From the NCBI GenBank assembly GCA_013396635.1, contig WBMW01005650.1:5393440-5457439 (forward strand): a stretch of 64,000 nt of DNA, in the 5' to 3' direction. The notes under the pieces were generated by a model. That model ran no database searches. It had not been told where the DNA came from and saw only the letters and a list, made by a program, of their open reading frames with translations. The DNA is from Penelope pileata (lineage: Eukaryota > Chordata > Aves > Galliformes > Cracidae). Shown piece by piece: positions 23,632 through 37,022 of this stretch. Each line of letters begins with the position of its first letter. Within the stretch, counting starts at the first letter, position 1. Made by a program: the position numbers and the translations under genes.

Positions 23632-25208
23632 GGCAGTTCTATTTATTTATCTTCCTTGTGTCTTCTAGCATAAAAGAACATGGTGAACTGTATCTGAAGT
23701 GAATACAGAAAGCTGTGACTCTGCTTTGAAAGTACTGCTCACTCAGAGGGTAAATATTGTTTTAACTTTTCCTTTGTAGTATTTGAGTAATGTTATGAGT
23801 GTCAGATTCACCAAGGCTTTTATGTACATATTTTAATATTAATATAATATCCTTTACTGTATAAATGTTTTAATCCGGATCTTGGAAAGCAAAGAAGAGG
23901 GGGAAAAAAAGGCAAAAAACCTGAGACTAATGTTTCTGTAAACTAAATGGGATATTTTGTGTGGCTCTTTTTGCTTTTTAATTGGTCCATTAATTGCCTT
24001 CTCCTTATGGATTTTGTGCATGACTACCACTCTCTCATGCTCATCTCTAAGTACACCATTTATCCCTTTCCTATGGAGTGAAGGGAAGAATATTCTGATA
24101 TGATTCCTGTTCTCAGAACAACATGTGACTGCAAATAAAGGCTGCTGTTCATTTTCAGATTTTTATTGTTCTAACATAATAGTGCCCTTTATTTTGAATT
24201 TAAAGATTACTTAAATGTGGTACAATAACCCTATTTTGTGTATTGCTGCGTATTATACTGAGAACAGGGATCTGAAATTACAGAAGGACTCATTCTTGTT
24301 CACATTCAGATCAGTTGCAGAAATAACACAAATGTTGCTGAAAACAGTGATGTCTGAACTGAAAACATGGAGAATAGCAAAGCTACTCTTTATGTTCTAG
24401 AAGAAATGAGATACTTTTATTTGCTTAACTAAAATGTTAGATAATATGAAAGCTTGCTGCAATACGTTATTGTATTGATATGTGGAGGCTAAAATTTAAG
24501 GTATTAATTTCATGGCTTTATTTAGGGAAGACATGGGTGCTTTCCATCTACCCACATGCTGTGACTTCCACAGAAAACCTGCATGCATGATTTGTAGGGA
24601 GCATTTTTACTTTCTAGTGAGGTCTCTAGAGATGTTTCAGGAGATATGCCATGACATTCATCTGGCTGCAGCCTACAAGCCCGGAAAGACTGGGAAGTTT
24701 ACAAGCTGGAATTAGTGTATGATCACTTATATCAAGTGTCAAAACTATATCTGCTTGTTTTTTCTCACAATACTTTTTCATTGTCAGAGCTGTCATGCTA
24801 CTACCAGATGGATCATTCTATCTGCCACCTTTTACTTTGTTCAGACTCATCTAACTAGTAAATTCACTGTTTCTGTTACGTTCTGCGTTTCATGTTGTGG
24901 ATATAGATTTTGCATAACTGTTACACTCTTCTTTGAAGAACAGCAAAAAGATAGTGAAAGTTCAGAATATATCTGGACTGAGCTATATAGTTGTTATATC
25001 TCCAGCCTTCTAGATATTCTTTATAGTATTTAGAAGAAGCAGGGAACTGCAGGTGAGTGAAGTAAGCCCCTGATGTCTTAATTTAGCTGTGACCTAACCC
25101 CTAACATCCTCTGTGTATCATAATCAACAAGGCTGACAAACAATAGAGTGTGGAAAAATTGTGTCATTGGGCTTTGTCTATTCCAGAAAAAGCATCTATA
25201 CTCTGGTT

Positions 25209-25221
25209 AAAAAAAAAAAAA
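25209..25221. repeat. Poly-A tract (A13)
   Basis: Uninterrupted run of 13 A followed by GAGAGAA. I recognise no retrocopy upstream. Confidence 0.85.
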
Positions 25222-28200
25222 GAGAGAACAGCTGAAAGTGGGTTTCAGTCCAAAGCAGTGAGATTTGATCTATACAGTAATTGAGAAGGTTATAGCAGAG
25301 TAGCTGAAAGTACATAAACTGAAATAGATGTTGGTACAAATAATACTGAAGGAGTAGAAAACAAAATAGCAATTAAAGCGGAAGATAGCATTAAGGTCTG
25401 TAAGCACTTCTAGTGTATAACAGATGTTGCTGGTTATTCATGATCATTGATTTAGTTCTGTTTTCTTTGTGGATGAACTTTTCTTATTAAAAGAAAAAAT
25501 AACAGAATCTTTAAATACACCGAAGGTGGATCACTGTATTTTCCTCTTTTGGAGAAACTTAGTGAACGAACACTAAACTCGTGTATGAGTTAATAAATTT
25601 ATTTAGTTTTTTTTCCTATTTTACGCAGTGTTTCATCGCAGTACTAACATATTACTTGGTTTCCTTTCCTGCTGCTCCATGTATAATTCAATGAATGGTG
25701 GGGTTATATATTCAGTAGCAACAGAAATATTTCTGCTAGCTGATTTAAATTCTCAGGAGAGTAGGAGAACGACAAAGATGTAAAGTGATATTTATTTGAA
25801 TGATACATTGGGCTATGGTGAGTTCAAACAGTGCTTACAGCTAGCACAAATAAGCATGTTCTGTGAATTCCTTCCAAATTGAGGAGTATGTTCTTGCAGC
25901 CTTCATTGTAGAATTTCTTCCCAAATTACTAGTAATTTTCTCTACTCTCAGAGAGCTATATAATCATACATGCTCAAAATTTTGTGCTGGAAAGCCTAAT
26001 AGAAAATGAATTCAATGTAAACATGTCTCCATGAACCCAAAACTATGGCATGAGATCAGGAATGAAAATAACAAATTTGAGATAATATTTGGCTGGTTTT
26101 GGAACAGCCAAACATTATTCGACTTGTACTAAACGGTATGGTCTAATGTTTTGAAGGTGCCTGTTTTGCCTTAGAGATTAAGATCTTAATGTGGTTGTCT
26201 TCGTATTCCTGTAACTTGAAAAGCCACCCCCAATTCTGAATAAAGAATGAACATTCCTAAGTACAAAGTGGAGGGGTGAAGGTAAATTTGCATATGACTT
26301 CTGCAGCATTGTCTCCATTTTAAACAGGTGATTTCCTAAATAGTTCTGTAACAGAAAGCTTCTTTGCTGTATTTTTGCTGGTTGTGAAATGAACAAACCA
26401 TCTCTAAGTCTCTCTTTTGACATCATTATTATATCCATAAGAGAGTAAAACATTTTCGTTTGTTCCTGAGGTTTCTCCTAACCCCCCAAAAGGCTATTGT
26501 TACTTTATTTTTTTTTCATACAGAAAATAACTACAGCTTATTAAAAATTAGTCAAAGACCTTTATAACATTTTAAACTTTAAACTGGCAAGAGTTACTGA
26601 AAATGTAGTAAGGAACCATATCTGAAAAAGTCACCTATAAGAAAGTCATAATCTACCTACAGAACTTTTTTTTTAATGTGAAGTTAAATTTTTATATAAC
26701 TATCATATTTTACATTTTTCAAATCTAGAATGTCTAAGCTTTAAATATTTTTTTTATGTAATATTTATTCTTGCTCTGACTTAGTTTGGTTTATGACATT
26801 TGTAACCAAAACATTTGTCTCAAATTATTAATGGCTGATGGTGAGACCAAATAAAATAAATTCAGTGATCTACAATGATGCTACAATAGTTTTATTTTAG
26901 GAAGCTTAATTTTCAGTTAAAGAATTGTATTTTAATCATGTTGAAAGCAATCTGTGGAAACTTCAGTTTTAAGCAGGTTTTGTATTTCATGAAAGAATGA
27001 ACTGCATTATCCAAGTGTTTTTTTAACTGAATAAAAACAGATTAAAGCAACATATTGAGAAATAACAGTTGTTACTCTACTGTGCTATTATTCTCTTGGA
27101 TCAGTCATAAGCTAGTAAGGAAAAATCACTATTTTCCTTTATTAAAATATTAGAAACTAATCTATTATTGTGTTATTGGCTGTGGATTCTGAAAAGTTTT
27201 TGGCTTTGACTAGGTTTTACTTTGCTTTTTTATGCAGTTTCTCAGTATTTGCAAGTATTCTTTATCAGGCAGGAACATCAGGATCATACGGTGCCTAAGC
27301 ACTAATATAGCTGTTACGACCATCGCAGTGTTAAAGAGAGGAAAATTAGAAAGGGCAAATATTGCCAAATGCCAACTATAAAACTTGAGAAATTTTATTG
27401 GAATAAGTGGGGAGGAACAGTCTCAACGCAAGGGAAACTGAAAATAATTGAGCTTTTGACCTTGAAAGTAGTCTTGCATGAGGCTGAATTCTAGTATAAG
27501 TAGTATAAAAATAAGTGCATCCAAATATAATACCTACTAGACTGCCTTTTCAAGGGGGAACAAGATTAATTCTCCTGTCACCTTCCAAAATCATTGAAGA
27601 TTCATAATCTTTCATAAAACTCATATGGAAATGGATTAAGCTTTGCTCTTGAGTGAAGTAAAGGAGTCCTTTGGAACAACTGAAATATTGATTCTTTTTC
27701 CCCAGATTTTTTTAGATAGCATCTAGTTAGTGAGTGTAAAAAGTAGACTGAATATTAACTGTTCCAAAAAAAATTTAACTGAAGCTGCACAAATCAAACT
27801 TGAATCTGCTGTGTTATTAGTGTTATTTGAATATATATGACAGTATTTGAATTAGTGGTAATTCATGTTGTGCTGGCATGTCCTATCTTTGTCACTGATA
27901 GTGCCTGGAAAATGTTTTACTGTCACTGTAGCTTACAGAGATAAGAGTATCTTACAGAACTATTAAAACTGAGAAGTAACATGTTGAAATAAGCTGTTAT
28001 ACTATTAAATTGCTCTTCTCTTGTTGCTAATAGATTTTATCAAAAATATTTGCTGCAGTTTCAAAGAATGGAATTCTTTGAAATTGTGTGAGGTTTTGAA
28101 AGATTATGCATGAGGTTCGTACAGTAAAAAAAGTTACTAGTAAGACTTTTATTCTTCATTTTGCTTTTTGAGGTTTTTTTTCTTACATATTGCTTATCTA

Positions 28201-31200
28201 TTTTAGTTTGTTTAAGGCAAATAACTGGAGAAGGGATTTGCATTTTTCTGTTCAGGAAAGATCTGCTGTCTACTAAAAGCTAGAAAGAGTTTCAGGTAAA
28301 ATATAATTCTGAATAATAGCCCAAAATTATGTATGAAATATTAGGAGATGAGTAATTTAGAGATTGCCTTGTCTGCTATGTAGGTGAAGTCCTCAAAGAA
28401 AAACAAATGTCAAAGCATCAAAGATGCATCTTTGTGACACAAAATCATAGATGCTGTAGTCAGGCCATGGTGAATAATCCTGGATACAAGAGAAGCTAAG
28501 GAGAGGAATGACAAAAATATCCCACCCTAAATCATGACAACTGTCACAAAAAAGAAAAAAAAAAGTGATATGAAAAAAACCTAACATTCAGTATCTTTAA
28601 TCATTAAGGCTAATACCATGACTATATGTGGGGCGGGGAGATCTGGCACTATGAAGATTCTTCCTTTGACAACCAAGAAGGGGGCATTGGATTAATGATC
28701 TAATCCCTAGTAACTTCTGCTACCAATAAAAGTGAGAGTCTTTGAAGGCATTAGTTCTATATTTAGGAAAGACAATGGTATACAAGGACGTAAAGCTTCT
28801 AACACTAATTCAGACTGGAAAATTTTAAAATCATGCAAGGACAGAGGGGCAAGGACTGCAGCAGCCAAAAATCACTTTAACTGTAAACAAGAAAGTGTGG
28901 TTCCGTATGTGGTGTTTTTTTTTTTAATTTAATCACATATACTTGTATTTGAAAATGCATTTCTTCAAAACGCCTAGGACTGTTTGAAGATATGGCTGCT
29001 GTTTTGTGTAACTGTCTTCTAATTGTTATAAGATGAACAGCAGCTTTGATTAATGAGCAGTTCAGATGAGGCTCATTACTGAGCAGCCTATGTAGTCCAG
29101 TTCCTTAAATGTTGGTTGTGCAGAATAACTATGTGCTGTACTGTTCTGTGGTATGACAGTATACTGTAACACATTTCACACAGTAGAATGTGCCAAGCTA
29201 TTTGAAGCTTTGAGAGCCTGAATTAGGAATGTCTCCTCCCCTCTTGCCCTTCTTCTCCAGACTTATGTGAGTGTGATTTGTTCACAAATAGAGTTCTGCA
29301 GACATCATTTATTCATGCATGAAGTCGTTTAAGAAACTGATACTGTTCTCTTGATCTTTTCCTTTCCTGATGTATTCATTCGGAATGAAGAAACTGTAAG
29401 TGACCTGACATTTTGCAAAACCTCTCCAGCTTTCTTTTCTATTTATTCAAGTGTCCAAGTTTGAGAAATGGTTGGTGGATGGAGCAATGACTTCGACCAG
29501 CTCTAGACGAAGCATTTGGGCTTGAACACATAAATCTAAATTCAACACAGTTTTTTGTGACTTCTTTTGAATTAACATGCTGTATGCTATTGGCTGATTA
29601 ATACAAGAAAGTGAACTCTACAGTGATGCACTATAAGCAAACTCAAGTGAGAAAGATGAAGAGTGAAATCATAACACACTTTTACAATTCCTAGAATGAT
29701 TTACTTACGGTGGAGCAATATGATACAGTTTCCATAAACCTTTCATTAAAATAAGGTAACTTGAATTTTATAAAAATCATCAAATAGGACTTTCAGAGAC
29801 CATTCTTTAGGCAATTACAGTTGTATATCATGACAAATGAAAACGAGGCTGATATATTTACTTTCAATGGGAAAACAAATCAGAATTTTTTTAGTGAGCG
29901 AATATGAAAACACCATGGTTGTTCCTATTTACTACACTTTAATTCACATTGCACAGCATGACATGGTCTTCCTTCAGATGAAACAAAACAGAAAGATGTA
30001 TTCCAGAGGCACATCCAAAGTAGTCAATTCATTTTATGGCAGTTTGTCCACAAGAATTGAGCTATTTTGAATAAAGCAGCAGAAATGTACATAATTCACC
30101 TTTTCAGATTATAGATTTATTTCTACTGTCCTAGACATAATGGTTTCAGTTTTTGTCTACTATTTGCTATCTTTAGAATAGCATGTTGTATTCAGAATAA
30201 CTTTACCACAGACACTAGTTTTAGAAAATCCTCATTTTTCATTGCAAAAGTTTTGAAATTACTATAAAGCATGACTTCATCAGACACAGAATGCTAGTAT
30301 GAAATATGTATTGTAGTTCTTGCATGTGCCTTAACTGTTGACTTTACCTCTGAAAATGCCCTCTCTCGCACTGTTAGTATTCCAGCAGGAAACCAGCAAT
30401 CTCTAGAGATACTGACATTCCAGTGTTTGTTGACTTTCTTCTTGATTATATGGATTGCTCATTTCAACACTAGATTTACTTTTTGAGAATGCTTTTGATG
30501 TCACTTGTGATTCCAGGTGCTTTTTTCTGTCTTATACAAATATCTAAGATTGAAAATGCAGCTTGTAGATTGATGCTGATTTGAACTGTGCAAGTCTGAC
30601 CTTGACAGAAAAATACAAAAATCATGCAAAATACATATTAGGATATATAAAACATGTGAAGCTATGATTTACTTTGATTTTTTAATTATGATAAAAAGTT
30701 GCCCAGATCCAGAAAACTTTTTGTTGAAGAGTGGAATAAATTGAAATCGATAGATACATGAGAAAAAGCCTCTCCCAAAGCAGTGAGAATGAAGAAAAAT
30801 ATCTCCTAGGAACAAGGAAGGTGAACTGGAATGCTTTTATATTGATCTTGATTAAGTCTGTAAACTTGTGGTCAGAGTTACAGCAATGAGGGCCATTTTC
30901 AAAATGACACAAAGATCTAAGAAAAGAACTGGAAGACTGAGCCGTCATTCATCTTGATTAGCAGATGGGCTGACGACAAGTTGAGTTTCATTTCCATTGA
31001 GCCATATGTTTTTTCCTTTGAATTTTATTGTAAGCTTTAATACTTTAACTTCAAGTTTATGCCTATAATCTGGAAAATGGTACTGATTAGTGCTTTTATT
31101 AGACTGATTGAGATGTAACAGCTGTTAGTACACTCAGAAGTGTTCAAAAGTTCATTGTGATGAAGGTATCTCCTGAACAATATGGACAAACTAATTTAGA

Positions 31201-33560
31201 GTTGACATAATAGATATATGTCACGATGTTGACAAGGGACCTTCTCAGCTTGATTCTTCTCTTCCATTTTACTGCTAGTGAATCACTGCTGCTAGCCCGC
31301 AAAACCTTTCAATAGATAGATTAACATTATCAACATTTTTAATTGTTAATGGGTCAGACTCATGCTATCTTGGTTCTCTAAGAAGAATAAGGTTTATTGA
31401 TGTTAATCATTAGTATTAGTAATTTTTTTTCAGCCAATTAAAGATATGTAACCCTATAAATGTTACACGCTATAGGTGTGGCAATACAGTGTCTGTATCT
31501 ACGTATATAAAAATTTTCTAGTATTTTCTCTAGTATACAGACATCTAATAAAGTTAATGTTTAATAAAGTAAGGGTACTTACTAACTCGGGGCATGGATC
31601 TAGGTAGTAACAGCATAATTACTTGCTAATTGGTGTGTGATTGCATTTACATTTGCTGTCACAACTATAAAAGGTACCTTAATTGCATCTCAAAATAATG
31701 GTGTTACTCCATCATGTTACCTTCTGCTTAGCTGAATGGAAAATAGAACTATTTAATTGCTTTGAAATATCATCTTCAGATAGGATGCTGAAGAAGATTT
31801 TTTGGAATGACGATTTAAGAATAAACTGTTTCATTCAAAACTAAGTTTGAAAAAAATCCTTATACTATATTGAGAGTCTGAATTTAAGCTCTTGATGGCA
31901 GGATATTTCTTTATTGTATACCATCAGACTATTAAGGGTAATATCTTTTACATAATGATAGCAATTTAATGAACATCTATCATTGAATATTTCAACTTAC
32001 AATGCTCTAAGCTACACTGCTAGTCCAATTTTAGAATCTAAAGATGATACTTTATAGCTCTAGGGAAACCACTTCAGTTAACCTAATGGCATATGGTAGC
32101 ACCTCGGGGAGACTGCAAAGTGTACATTAAGTGTTTTCTGCCTGGGTCCCACTTGTGTTCTCCACCCAAAGAAGCAAGTTGGAAAGACAGATAGTTCTCT
32201 GAGGAAATGCCCTCATGCCCAAAATCTAACCTTCGTAGTTGATTTCATTTGTAGACTCAGGACTAATGGACTTTTGAATTCCAAATACCAGGCAATGCCT
32301 GTTTTGCAAAAACATAGACAGTGATCTGTACAATTTATAAAGCCGAAGCTTTGAAATTTTAAAAGCTCTTGGATGCCCACATGTTGAAACGATGTTTTTT
32401 TTCTCAATGCTTAGCTGTGGGAGACGTTCAATCAGAATTTAGAAAACTCAACGTAATATCTTTGTCCCATTACAAAAATAAAACACAAACAAACAGAGTT
32501 GAGACAGAAAAAACAGGCAGATGTTGCTTTGTACTCTTATGAAATGTTAAAATGTCAAATTAAGTAATTTGTCTTTCATGTTACTAAACTCAATATAGAT
32601 GATCAAGCTAAAACTAGATAACAGAAATCCTAGAAGAAAAACTAAAATAGATTGAGAAGATGGGAGTAACAGCTTCTAGATCCAGAAAATCTTATACAGG
32701 CATGGAATCAGTTCTACTTCTTTATTAATCTTTTAGTCCCCATTACTGGGTACTAGAGATGGAAATAAGAAAATTGCCTTTTTACTTTTTTACGTCTTTC
32801 AAGTAAGGCACTTACATCCACGTAGATGCTTAATGCATGTTCTATTTGAGGATAGAAGCAATATAGCTTATATGTTTGATTAATCTCATAAACAGAAGAA
32901 ACATAAAAGGATTACTACCATGTGTCCTCTGACTTTTCCTTCATCCTTTAGTTCATACATAATAGTTGCAGTGTGATATATCTGCCGTATTGAGACTCGG
33001 TGCTTATACAAATGTTATGAATTCTTACAAATTTATAAGCGGTTCAGAAAACAGTTGTTTTCAAATCCATTTAGATAAACAGAATAAAGAGAAAATGTGT
33101 TTCAATATATATATTCAGTATATTCAAACATTTATTTTCATTAATCTGGATCAGCTTTTATTTAGACAGGATATATATGTTATGAGATTTTTTTAGGTGA
33201 GTATCTTGGCTTGATTAGCCTTAACAGTGCTTACAAGGTACATGTTTTCTTCGGAGATATTGAGAAGCCATTGTTTTTTTCCATCGCAATGCATTACACA
33301 CAGACATACATTTCATCGTAAAAATCTCCTTCCATTGAAATAAAGGCAAAATAATTTGATGGATATTGCTGCAAGATCTTGGACTGATAACAAAGGCTAG
33401 CCATATGCTCAATGGTGCTTAGAAGAGGCACAAGCTCATTAGTATTTTTGCTGCTGCCTGTGTTGTCTACAGAAGTATTTTTTCTGTAAATAGTCGCCCT
33501 TATGGTTTGTGTACTCTAGCTGCCTGGGAATCAAGTCTGTACAGACAGATAAAAGAAGTG

Positions 33561-33737
33561 CTAGAAGGGTAGAGATGTACTAAAGAACTTGACACAACAG
33601 GAGACACTGAGGTCTTTGACAGTCTGGTCTCCATCCGTGAGTGTATGATGTTCCACTGTGGTATCATTATTTTCAATTGCAAACAAGTGTTGCAAAAAGG
33701 TTGCTGCGCTGCAAAGCGCATCACTGTCAGCTAGCAT
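33561..33737 (-). CDS. Unrecognised 58-codon open frame, possible exon fragment or chance
   Basis: On the minus strand an ATG at 33737 opens a 58-codon frame beginning MLADSDALCSAATFLQ and ending at TAG (33561-33563). The frame stays open upstream to a stop just before 33761. The composition is unlike other frames here: it has a mixed amino-acid content with acidic clusters (ADSD, IENND, TDGD) and little of the Leu/Phe/Ile/Lys bias of chance frames in AT-rich DNA. I do not recognise a family. Against it, no good polypyrimidine tract and AG lie upstream on this strand, there is no clear GT donor, and a second minus-strand frame (33500-33724) and a plus-strand frame (33658-33966) are also open here. 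It could be a decayed exon, part of an unrecognised old repeat, or chance. Confidence 0.15.
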   Translation of the reverse strand: MLADSDALCSAATFLQHLFAIENNDTTVEHHTLTDGDQTVKDLSVSCCVKFFSTSLPF

Positions 33738-34923
33738 GCATTCCAGTACAAGATCACTAAGTCATTTGCCCTACCTTTCTAAGTCACTCCCTCTGTTAAT
33801 AAAGTTTTTCCTCTTTTCTCTCTCCACTGTGTCTCTGCATTCATTCAATGATCTTCACACACTTTATCCTCCACTCTCTGTAAGTATATGGAGAAAAAAT
33901 TTCTCTCTCCTTGCGCCCAACCAGATAAATTGTTTCATGTTGCGGGGTATTTGTGGCTTATTTTGACTCTGAGGTAGGGTATGGGAAAGTTGTCTCTGTT
34001 TGTCACTTTTTTCCCCACTGAAATTCTCTACATTTATTTTTGATTAATAGTAATTGAGACATTATGCTCTAAGTATGTCAGTTTTTATCATAGTGTATTT
34101 TACTGCCCATTTGGGCTCTAAACATCAGTTAATAGCTTAAAATATGTATAGTGAAACATATATATGGCCTTGATTACTACTGTGAAGTCTTATTCATGAG
34201 CAAAAGTTACTTTCCAAATCTGATCTGATGCTTAATTCAAGCCTAATTGTATTAAGGAACCTTTTTCCAGCAATTTTAACTTTTTTTTTTCGATAATAGC
34301 TTTAGAAGTTTTCAGCCCTCTTCCGTTTCTGAAGCTGCAGCTGAAACACATATTTCTCTCTCATCTGTTCTGACTCACCTCTTCCCAATCCCTAATGGCT
34401 TCCCCCTGCCTGCCCTTGAGTTATAGACCATTTCTGAAATGCTGTATGACAGCACTTTCTTGCAGTGTTTTCAAAAAAGAAAAATTGGCTGTTTATCTCT
34501 CAAAGTCCTGAAAAATAACTTTTGCTCTTAGCATTTTCACAAGGTAAAAGGGCAAGGTTGGATTCTCATTCTCCAGTATTACATGCAAAGAAACTAATAC
34601 GGGTAACTATATTAGAAGAAAGTAGTAGGGAAAATTAATACAGGTAACTACTTAAGCAAGGTCCTAGTCTTGTAAAGCACTGATCTCAAGGATACTAAGT
34701 ATTCTCCACATTATCCTGAAGATCTAAAATTTAATGGTGTTCAGTCTGAACTGGTAAAAATATACTAAACCACATCATATGGAAATCAATACAACAGGAG
34801 GTAGGTGATCCAGCTTGGAGCCTTGTTCTAATAATTATTCACCTTCCTTTTTTCTTATGTGAACAATCAATAGCAGTAGGTTTTGTGCATTTTCATGACC
34901 CGCTTGTAGAGCCTTTAATAAGC

Positions 34924-34975
34924 TTGTGAAGGAAAATAATCACAAGAAGAATCCTTCATTGTGAAGGAAAATAAT
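34924..34975. repeat. 17-bp direct repeat with embedded 7-bp hairpin
   Basis: TTGTGAAGGAAAATAAT occurs at 34924-34940 and again at 34959-34975. Between and into the second copy, TCCTTCA-TTG-TGAAGGA (34952-34968) is a perfect 7-bp stem with a 3-nt loop. Confidence 0.85.
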
Positions 34976-37002
34976 TGAATCAGTGCAACCAAATCTCCTT
35001 TGATCTCCTCCATATAAGCTAAAAATTACAACCAACATAAGTCTATCACCATAAGAAATCTTGAATATATATGTTTTATTGACATTGGCATTTGGACTTT
35101 TTAAATCTTTAAAACATTTTAGATGTTTTAAAAATATGAGCATTAAAATTTGATATATTACAGTAGCAGTGACTTTGGCAGTGTTGCCCTGAACAGTTTA
35201 CCTATATTTTCTGAGAAATTCTGTTTAAAAAGCAAAGGATTTTGATTTTGTTTATTTATTGAGCCACAATAATATTAATTAGGGGGAGTTCTAAGCCGCC
35301 TTCGGTTGCCTTCAGTCTTGTCTTTCATGTGCCACTTGTAGTAAACATATGTTGGGAAATCCATATTTTGTAACCATCTTATTGAGAGGACTGTTTGGAG
35401 ACTGTCTCTATGGGAGGCCACTTAAAACATTTGCAAAATGTCCACTTTCCTGATGTTTCTTCTCGATGTTCTTTCTGCATCCATTCTTTGTAATGTCATT
35501 CAGGTTTTTATGGTTTAGATTATAATTCTGATAACTACATTTTTTCATCATAGGAAATTTTGCACTTGGCTAGTATTAAAACATTCTAGGAGTCTGCTAG
35601 GCCCAGAGTACAAATATTGTTTCTTTTGAGTTAGCCTGGTCTTCCATGTGTATCTTTCCATTGCACTATATAAAAAAAAATTACTAGTCTTATATTTTAT
35701 TCAATTGAATGATCCATAAAGAGATTGCCTCTTCCGTTATTCTCTTGAAATTTGACATCACAGGATTACCATAACCTTTTGGGGGGATGACGCTTCAGAA
35801 TGAATCATCTGCTCATTTAGACTATTTTAGATAGTTTGTTACTTGTATCCTCTTTCTTGTTTCCTCACAATTTTATTTTATCTTTTTTCATTAGCAAGTC
35901 CTTGACTGAATCATTTTAAGTAGAAGAGATGAAAAAGCATGTAAATAATTAAATGATACGCACTTACAGTGTAGGTACAGATTTTTGTATTTAATGATAC
36001 TCAAGGCAATTTAATATCGCAGAAGAAAGCTAGATCCCCTCCCGTACAGAATTTATAGTATTGACAAAGCACCATGTGCAGTATTTTATCATTAATTTCT
36101 CATTCCTTCAGCTAAATGCCATAGGCTAGTTCTGTCTGGTGACTGATTCTCCATATTTCTCATCTCCTCCTGAAAGAAGTTATTAATCTGAGAGTGAAGG
36201 AGTGCAAACCATAGTTTGCAGAGTGATAGCTAAAGTGGTAAAAGTAAGCTTAGTTAAGGTCAAAAAATGATGTGAAGAGAATGATTGCCTTTTCATCTGT
36301 GATTCCCAAACGCAAACTCAAAGGTTTCCAAAGATTACGTAGATATCTTCTCTTTTTGTGAACTAGTAAAAGTAGAAAACCAGCATTTATAAAATCTAAG
36401 GTGAAATTTGAAGAAAATAAAATATTTTCCAAATGAAAGATACGGCTAGGCTTCATGTGAACATATAATGAAGTCTTCTGTAATATATAATGGAAGACCT
36501 TGTGAATGTGTGTCTTCTCAAAATGGTATAACTTAATATTTTGAAACTAAATTTTTAAAGTCTTAGGAGTTTTGTTTGGTTATATATATTTACATCTTCA
36601 ACAAAAGATTCTTGATGTTTGAGGAGATGCCCATATTAGTTGATTGAATACCGACTACAATTTCTCATTCTCAAATTTATTAATGATACTTCATCTACAG
36701 CTTGCAGTTTGAGCAACTATTAAATATTTGATGTGCGTCACAAAGAATCATAGCCAATGCTTATGCGTATATTTTCCAAAACATACCTTCAAAACTCAGT
36801 ATAGTAAATTTAAAGTGAAACAGTAACCATAAAAACTGCATTCTAGTCTGAGTGTGCAGTTGGGTATTTTATGACTAAAGGTCTGACTTCTTTAACATGT
36901 GATGTTTATGCTAGGATATGAAGGAAAAAAACAATAAATAAAACAAAATGAACAACAATAAACAACAAAAAAACACAAGTACTTGGACAATGTCTAATAA
37001 GT

Positions 37003-37022
37003 ATATATATGTCCATATATAT
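37003..37022. repeat. Perfect AT-rich inverted repeat
   Basis: ATATATATG (37003-37011), a two-base spacer TC, and CATATATAT (37014-37022) form a perfect 9-bp inverted repeat inside a TA-rich run. Confidence 0.85.

Larger units (their letters stand above)
21641..33560. other. Long unique AT-rich stretch, no gene seen
   Basis: About 12 kb with no supported gene or recognisable transposable element. All open frames are about 100 codons or shorter and lack domains. Notable small features are the exact 21-bp tandem duplication at 23590-23631 and A13 at 25209-25221. Confidence 0.6.
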
